Source of the DNA: Pyronema omphalodes
Lineage: Eukaryota > Ascomycota > Pezizomycetes > Pezizales > Pyronemataceae
NCBI GenBank assembly: GCA_024516155.1
Contig: JAJJXM010000003.1
Coordinates: 558,001 to 622,000 of the forward strand
Direction: 5' to 3'
DNA: 64,000 nt
The translations under genes and the position numbers were made by a program. Shown piece by piece: positions 59,016 through 64,000 of this stretch. The first letter of the stretch is position 1. Every line of letters starts with the position of its first letter. The notes beneath the pieces were generated by a model. The model was not told the DNA's origin. It saw nothing but the letters and a program-made list of their open reading frames with translations, and made no database searches.

Positions 59016-59397
59016 ATTTGTTGACTGAAGGGTATGTATTTAGTATTAGTACCATGAATTATAAATAACTAACTTCCAATTTCCGGCTTTGTTGATATTT
59101 ATCCGCGCCCAACACACCGTGAAGTTTATGACAAACGTAATAAAGCAGTCAAAACTAATGGTGTTGGATTTTGAGCAATCAGATCGCATCAGTGCATCGT
59201 CACTTCACATAACCGATGAATCACCGCCATAAACTAGAAACTCTTCTTATCAATTCCTTCTTGTAAACCCATAAAAAAAACCTTGTTGATATCAACTTTT
59301 AAACCCTCCTCTTTTGATCCTCCTATTTTTCTAATCCTACCGCCCCCCAAAATTCCTTCATATAATCTTTTAGTCTAACTGAACGTCAACTACTTTC
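59016..59397. other. Intergenic region
   Basis: AT-rich, pyrimidine-rich on the plus strand near the end of chorismate synthase. No gene is seen. Confidence 0.5.
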
Positions 59398-60701
59398 TTA
59401 CTCGTCTCCGACAACAACACCCTGACCCTGCTTCACAACCTCAGGAACCCGCTCGCTTCCATCCTTAACCTCAGTGGTCTTAAGGTGAACAGGCTGCTTA
59501 ACCGGAGGCAAAGCAGATCTGCAGGCCTCTCTGCTCTGCTGGATGCACAAAGCGTCCATAATAACCAAAGCAGCCATAGCCTCAACAATAGGAACAGCAC
59601 GGGGAACAACACAAGGGTCGTGTCTTCCCTTAGCCTCAAGAACACCAGCCTCTCCATCGTATTTCGCAGTAGGTTGCGCCTGTCCAATGGTAGCAGGGGA
59701 CTTGAAAGCAACACGGAAGTAGATATCCTGTCCGTTGCTGATTCCTCCCTGGATTCCACCAGAGTAGTTGGTCTTAGTAGCGAGCTTGCTGGGGTCGTTA
59801 GGGTAGCGAGGGTCCTGAATGAAGGCGTCATTGTGGGTAGAACCAGGAATTTCAGTTCCTGCAAATCCGGAACCGATCTCGAAACCCTTGGTAGCGGGGA
59901 TAGACAACATAGCGTGTCCGAGCTTGGCCTCGAGCTTGTCGAAGCAAGGCTCTCCCAAACCAATGGGGACGTTACGGATAACACAGGTTACTGATCCTCC
60001 GATAGAGTCCTTCTTGTCGCGGTACTCAGCGATGAGGTTTCCCATCTTCTCGTTGTATTCGGCATCCGGGCAGCGAACAGGAAGGAAGGAGTCGACCTTC
60101 TGTCTAGTCAATCCAGCGAGGAATTTGTGGTATTCGGGAGAGTCAGGGTTCTGGGACATGGGAAGGTGAATAGGTCCAACAGAAGAGACGAAAGCGGTGA
60201 TAGTAGTTCCATGGGTCATGGAGAGGTATTTCTCAGCGATACCAGCAGCGGCAACACGTCCAATAGTTTCACGGGCGGAAGAACGTCCACCACCAGATGA
60301 TGCCTTGATTCCGTATTTAACGAGGTAGGTGAAGTCAGCGTGGGACGGACGGGGGTAGAGGTCCATCTCGGAGTAGTCGTGGGGACGCTGGTCTTGGTTT
60401 CTAACCATCATGGCGATGGGGGTTCCAAGGGTGTAGCCGAACTCAGTACCGGAGTGGATCTCGACAAGGTCCTTCTCATCGCGGGGAGTGGTGAGAGCGC
60501 TCTGTCCAGGGCGACGACGAGACAACTGGGGCTGGATGTCGGCTTCGGTCAAGGGAAGTCCTGGGGGAACTCCGTCGACGATGCAGCCGACGGAACGGCA
60601 GTGAGATTCACCATAGCTGCGGGGGACTTTAGTTTATGAGGACCAACACGGGAATCGAGGACTGACGTGGTGACGCGGAAGGCGGTTCCAAAGGTAGACA
60701 T
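59398..60701 (-). CDS. ARO2: Chorismate synthase (bifunctional fungal type)
   Basis: Exons on the minus strand, 60701-60667 and 60616-59398, give 417 aa. The short first exon ([12 protein letters not shown]) joins through intron 60617-60666 (GTCAGT...CAG) to [19 protein letters not shown], which is chorismate synthase signature 1. The loop [20 protein letters not shown] and [20 protein letters not shown] give further signatures. The C-terminal [21 protein letters not shown] is also diagnostic. The enzyme converts 5-enolpyruvylshikimate-3-phosphate to chorismate, the last shared step of aromatic amino-acid synthesis, using reduced FMN. Fungal enzymes carry their own NADPH:flavin reductase activity. 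A CCAAT box (minus strand, 60858-60854) lies about 155 bp upstream. The 35-nt first exon is easily missed. Confidence 0.98.
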
Positions 60702-61556
60702 GGTTAATTTTTGTTCGTGGTGGTGAAGCAGTGACGATGTGAAAGTAGGGCGGGAATGCGAGGTGATGGGTGGTCGTCGGATTTTTAGCTTGCACTTCTA
60801 TGGGAAAGACTCACAAGTCGCTGTAGAACCCCGCCCCCGCCCCAGCTGAAATTATTGGCGTCATATATATATGTCAGGGCACATTACGCGGTAACTCATA
60901 AACTACAACTCGTTTTCCTGACTCAATTAAAGTAAAAAAAAAAATAAAAAAAAAATAAAACAAAATTAATAAAAATTAATAAAAATAAATATCGGGCGAC
61001 AAATAAACGTCATTCGCACGTATGCAATTGTCAATTGCGGAATGCAGTCGCTCAAAACTGTTCAAGTGGCGTCCCCAAGGCAGGGCGAGCGCCCGAGAAA
61101 CACAGCGTTTGGTACGCGGGTTACAACCGTATCCACGTATTCCGCTGACTATGTGGGACAGAAAAAAAATCTTAGAAGATCTATGGAATTTCTACATATC
61201 ACGGGAATACGCATACGATCTAGGGAAACCCGTATTTCTTCTCGATGTCACCAATTTTGGCAGCTGGAAACGGCTTGTCACTGAAATCCGGGAAAACATT
61301 CATCCAGCCGCGGCTCAGAGCAGCAGGGGGTGGGGGGGGGGGGGGGGGGGGCAGGGTCTTACACGCTCATACATGCGAGTACCTACCTACAGGCTACCCC
61401 ACCGCGTTAACACCCCGCGTCATCCCCGCATTGAAGCTCCGCCCCGCGTCGTCGCGTCATCTGTAGGAACCATCACCGCTTCATTCCAACAATCCATATT
61501 CCAACGATCAATATTCAACAATCACAATCCACATTTCTCCGTCCTTTCTCCACACA
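60702..61556. other. Divergent promoter region (chorismate synthase / lipoate ligase)
   Basis: Contains an AT dinucleotide stretch at about 60863-60873, an A-rich low-complexity tract at 60931-60990, and G20 at 61332-61351. The frame at 61022-61759 is not considered coding; its second half overlaps the lipoate-ligase gene in another frame. Confidence 0.5.
61332..61351 (+). repeat. G20 homopolymer upstream of lipoate ligase
   Basis: Twenty consecutive G, preceded by GGGGGT, about 205 bp before the ATG at 61557. Might form a G-quadruplex in the promoter. Confidence 0.8.
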
Positions 61557-62657
61557 ATGTCACCCTCCCGGGGCCTAACCGCTACGCACACCTTTTCACG
61601 ACTCCTAGCCTCCCAACTCCCGAACCAAATCTACCTCTCCACCTCGACAAACCCCCACGTGAACCTATCCCTCGAACACCACCTCTTCACCACTCTCCCC
61701 TCCTCCTGTCGAACTCTCCTCCTCTACCGCAATACTCCCTCCATAATCCTCGGCCGTAACCAAAACCCATGGCTCGAAACCTCCCACTCCTCTCTTCTGC
61801 GAACCCGAGTCCAACTTCTCCGTCGGCGCTCCGGGGGTGGAACCGTCTACCATGATCTTGGCAACACCAACTACTCCGTCACCGTTCCCACTGCAGAGTT
61901 CGATAGAGACAAGCACGCCTTGATGGTTTCCCGGGCGTTACGGAACTTACATATCCCAGCCGCAGTTAACGGAAGACATGATATTGTTGTTCTTCCTAGC
62001 TTTGAAGCAGAGGCGGATGATCCAGAGGCAAAGAAGTGCTCTGGTAGTGCTTATAAATTAACTAGGCATAGAAGTTATCATCATGGAACTATGTTGTTAA
62101 ATACAGATCTAGGGGCTGTAAAACAATTGTTAAAGAGCCCGGCGAAGGATATCATAACAGCAAGAGGAGTGGCGAGTGTTCCAAGTCCGGTTGTGAATAC
62201 GAAAGTTACGCATGAGGAGTTTAGTGTATCGGTTCTTAGAGAGTGGGAGAAATTATATGGGAGTGGAGGGTTTGCGTTGGTCAGTGAGGCGGAGGCGAAG
62301 AGTGTGGATGAGATTGCAAAGGGGATTAGGGAATTGAAATCAGAGGAATGGGTTTATGGACAGACACCAAAGTTTGATATTTCTTTACCGAATGGGGGGA
62401 AATTGGCGGTGGATAAAGGGGTGGTTATTGAAGGACCCAGTAGCAGCTTACTGGGAAGGAAGTTTGGAACACAGGTTGTGGTTCAGGCACTTCAGGAACT
62501 AGGGATGGGGAGGGATGAGGCAAGGAGATGGGCAGAGGAAATGGTGGGGGGTTCGGTCTGGGGGGTTCATTATAATAGCCAGGATATGGCGAGAGGAGAT
62601 AGGCAGACGGTTAAGCCGAAAGATATATTGGAGGACGTTGGGTATCCTGTTATTTAG
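61557..62657 (+). CDS. Lipoate-protein ligase A family (mitochondrial lipoylation)
   Basis: A single exon encoding 366 aa. The N-terminus (SRGLTATHTFSRLLASQLP) is basic and Ser/Thr-rich, as in a mitochondrial targeting peptide. The BPL/LplA catalytic core has NLSLEHHLF, GRNQNPWLE, RRRSGGGTVYHDLGNTNYS (the lipoyl/adenylate-binding loop) and KKCSGSAYKLTRHRSYHHGT, whose Lys in SAYK corresponds to the conserved ligase lysine. A C-terminal accessory domain holds TPKFDISLPNGG. The enzyme attaches lipoate, or transfers lipoyl groups, to lysines of E2 subunits of pyruvate and 2-oxoglutarate dehydrogenase and to glycine-cleavage H protein. The yeast counterpart is AIM22/LIP3-related. The divergent promoter is shared with chorismate synthase, 855 bp between starts. 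Confidence 0.95.
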   Translation: MSPSRGLTATHTFSRLLASQLPNQIYLSTSTNPHVNLSLEHHLFTTLPSSCRTLLLYRNTPSIILGRNQNPWLETSHSSLLRTRVQLLRRRSGGGTVYHDLGNTNYSVTVPTAEFDRDKHALMVSRALRNLHIPAAVNGRHDIVVLPSFEAEADDPEAKKCSGSAYKLTRHRSYHHGTMLLNTDLGAVKQLLKSPAKDIITARGVASVPSPVVNTKVTHEEFSVSVLREWEKLYGSGGFALVSEAEAKSVDEIAKGIRELKSEEWVYGQTPKFDISLPNGGKLAVDKGVVIEGPSSSLLGRKFGTQVVVQALQELGMGRDEARRWAEEMVGGSVWGVHYNSQDMARGDRQTVKPKDILEDVGYPVI

Positions 62658-63181
62658 ACGGTTCGATGTTGAAAATTTCTTAAATGGGGGAGACGGGTCG
62701 GGTGTAGTTTTTTTTTCTCTTTTTTCTCGGATGGGATTATATATAGATACCGAGGATTACAGGGCTATTGGAATGTTGGATGTGCGGGGCCGAGAAGACT
62801 GGCGGCTGGCCGAGTCGGAGTCACCAGTCCGTGGCCGCCAAAACGAGTGAGCGCCTATGATAGAGATAGGAATACACGTTGGTGATGCATATACCCCAAG
62901 GCTACGGAAGCTTGCCTTAGGCTGAGGGAATTTTGAGGAAGCAAAGTTAAAATTATAATTATTCTATACAAGCAAATATACTAATTCTAGAGCAAGTAGC
63001 GCAAAACAAGAAGAATTACAAAAACAGAATCCACCAAAATGAAAAAACTCCACGCCCACCCTGGCGTCTATGCAACCATCTATGCATATTGTACAGAACA
63101 AAGGAAACCAAACCAATTAATTTTAAGTAAATAATGTTTTGAAAATTATAAGTTAGTGATTACCAATTCAAGTCTGGTTCT
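62658..63181. other. Intergenic region between convergent genes
   Basis: AT-rich. No gene is seen. Confidence 0.5.
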
Positions 63182-63702
63182 CTATGACTTGATATTAAGA
63201 CGGAACGCATGGATTCCATCCTTTGGACCTCCCATCTTCTCCCGGCGTTGCTCCCATTGCTTATCACCAGTTCCATCAGGAACAGATCGGGGATCTACAG
63301 GGATTTTGTTCTTTCGTCTCCCGGAAACTCCTTGACGAGGACGGTCGTATTCAATTGGAGCGGTTGGTTTCTCTGTCGTGAGAGTTAGCAAAGTTTGATC
63401 CGCATGAGCTCTATGGGAACTTACTGGAAGTAGGAGTCGTAGATATAGGAATGATAGATATATCGATACCGAGATCGGTAACTCCTTCATCACCGGCACC
63501 GTAATGATGAAAGCGGAGAGGTTCAGGAGTTTTGGGTGGGGTTGGAGGAGATGCAACTGGTGCCAATGGTGTAACTGGTGCAACTGGTGCTACGTACGCC
63601 ACTGGGATTAGATATGATATTCTAAATACGTCCGGATAAAAACTGAAGAAGAGACTTACCTGGGCTAGTGGTGGCGGGGTTGAGGAGGGAACGGATATCC
63701 AT
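63182..63702 (-). CDS. Small proline-rich hypothetical protein, 136 aa
   Basis: Three exons on the minus strand, 63702-63660, 63601-63425 and 63372-63182. Both introns have GTAAGT donors; intron 63373-63424 has branch GCTAAC and intron 63602-63659 has TCTAAT. Frame continuity is exact. The product begins MDIRSLLNPATTSP, then a short array of APV-type repeats (VAPVAPVTPLAPVA). A PP-rich linker follows, with a basic C-terminal region PRQGVSGRRKNKIPVDPRS and KQWEQRREKMGGPKDGIHAF. The N-terminus resembles the starts of some fungal C2H2 regulators, but no zinc finger is present. It is probably disordered and nuclear or cytosolic; the function is unknown. Confidence 0.65.
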
Positions 63703-64000
63703 GATTTGTGTTAGGTATCCAGTATCAGGTGTTGGAATTTGGGTATTAACAGTTGACGATTATCGATTAGATGGTAAGGTATTAATTGCGGTAAATCGGT
63801 GATTAGGTGTATTAAGTTTTAGGTGTTAGGTGTTAGTTGTTAGTTGTTAGGGATTATCGATTATCGATTATGCTGATTAGGTGTCTCTCTTGGATTGTAA
63901 TGAGTGTCTGGCTGGAATTCCGCAGCGTGATAGTTGCTTCTTCTAGCCTCACGGTATGAAGTTCTTATAACCGTATTGTATGCCTTCACCACCTTCACCA
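63703..64000. other. Upstream region with short direct repeats
   Basis: Direct repeats of TTAGGTG/TTAGTTG at about 63819-63851 and of GATTATC at 63852-63871. This is probably the promoter of the 63182-63702 gene. The window ends here. Confidence 0.45.

Noticed and set aside
61022..61759. 245-codon frame upstream of and overlapping lipoate ligase
   Set aside because: It reads through the G20 tract and then a shifted frame of the ligase gene; the latter half is Pro/His shadow sequence.

Overview
This 64-kb window comes from a filamentous ascomycete (Pezizomycotina). Genes are broken by short introns (about 50-65 nt, a few longer) with GTRNGT-type donors, CTAAC-like branch sites and YAG acceptors. 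Promoters carry TATA and CCAAT boxes, and both tRNA genes are eukaryotic in form. The gene content (acid trehalase with discoidin-like tail, Clr5-domain protein, caleosin, secreted tyrosinase, BBE-type oxidoreductase, and a large-family membrane protein with an SRICNPRSRVC motif) fits a plant-associated or saprotrophic fungus, possibly Leotiomycetes. That placement is inference. All exon-intron structures were rebuilt by hand from splice signals and reading-frame continuity.

Layout. 0-3 kb: the 3' part of a membrane protein gene (plus) converges on a GPR1/FUN34/YaaH acetate-transporter-family gene (minus). 3-10 kb: mostly non-coding apart from an Old Yellow Enzyme reductase (minus, 6.9-8.2 kb). 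10-13.7 kb: a secreted subtilisin-like protease with a very long proline-rich repeat stalk. 14.2-14.8 kb: a small basic DUF2462 protein (minus). 16.4-23.2 kb: a 2148-residue, mostly disordered AT-hook protein. 24.7-26 kb: a coiled-coil protein preceded by a 9-bp tandem repeat. 29-30.3 kb: secreted tyrosinase. 31-32.8 kb: two small hypothetical genes. 32.8-45 kb: a gene desert interrupted only by a Clr5-domain gene at 38.3-39.2 kb. 45-51.4 kb: caleosin (plus), a small secreted protein assembled here from three exons (minus), a BBE-like FAD oxidoreductase (plus) and a DUF726 alpha/beta-hydrolase membrane protein (minus). 52.0 kb: intron-containing tRNA-Met(CAU). 55-58 kb: acid trehalase. 58.9 kb: tRNA-Leu(CAG). 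59.4-60.7 kb: chorismate synthase. 61.6-62.7 kb: lipoate-protein ligase. 63.2-63.7 kb: a small proline-rich hypothetical protein.

How the genes relate. I see no biosynthetic cluster or operon-like unit. Housekeeping genes (chorismate synthase, lipoate ligase, tRNAs, DUF2462, DUF726) sit toward the right end, and secreted or accessory genes are scattered among long gene-poor intervals. Several products are secreted or predicted secreted (protease, tyrosinase, BBE oxidase, the 204-aa protein, acid trehalase), which suits an absorptive fungal lifestyle. The most unusual object is the proline-rich subtilase. Its stalk is an ordered array of thirteen 39-bp units with a superimposed three-unit (117-bp) periodicity.
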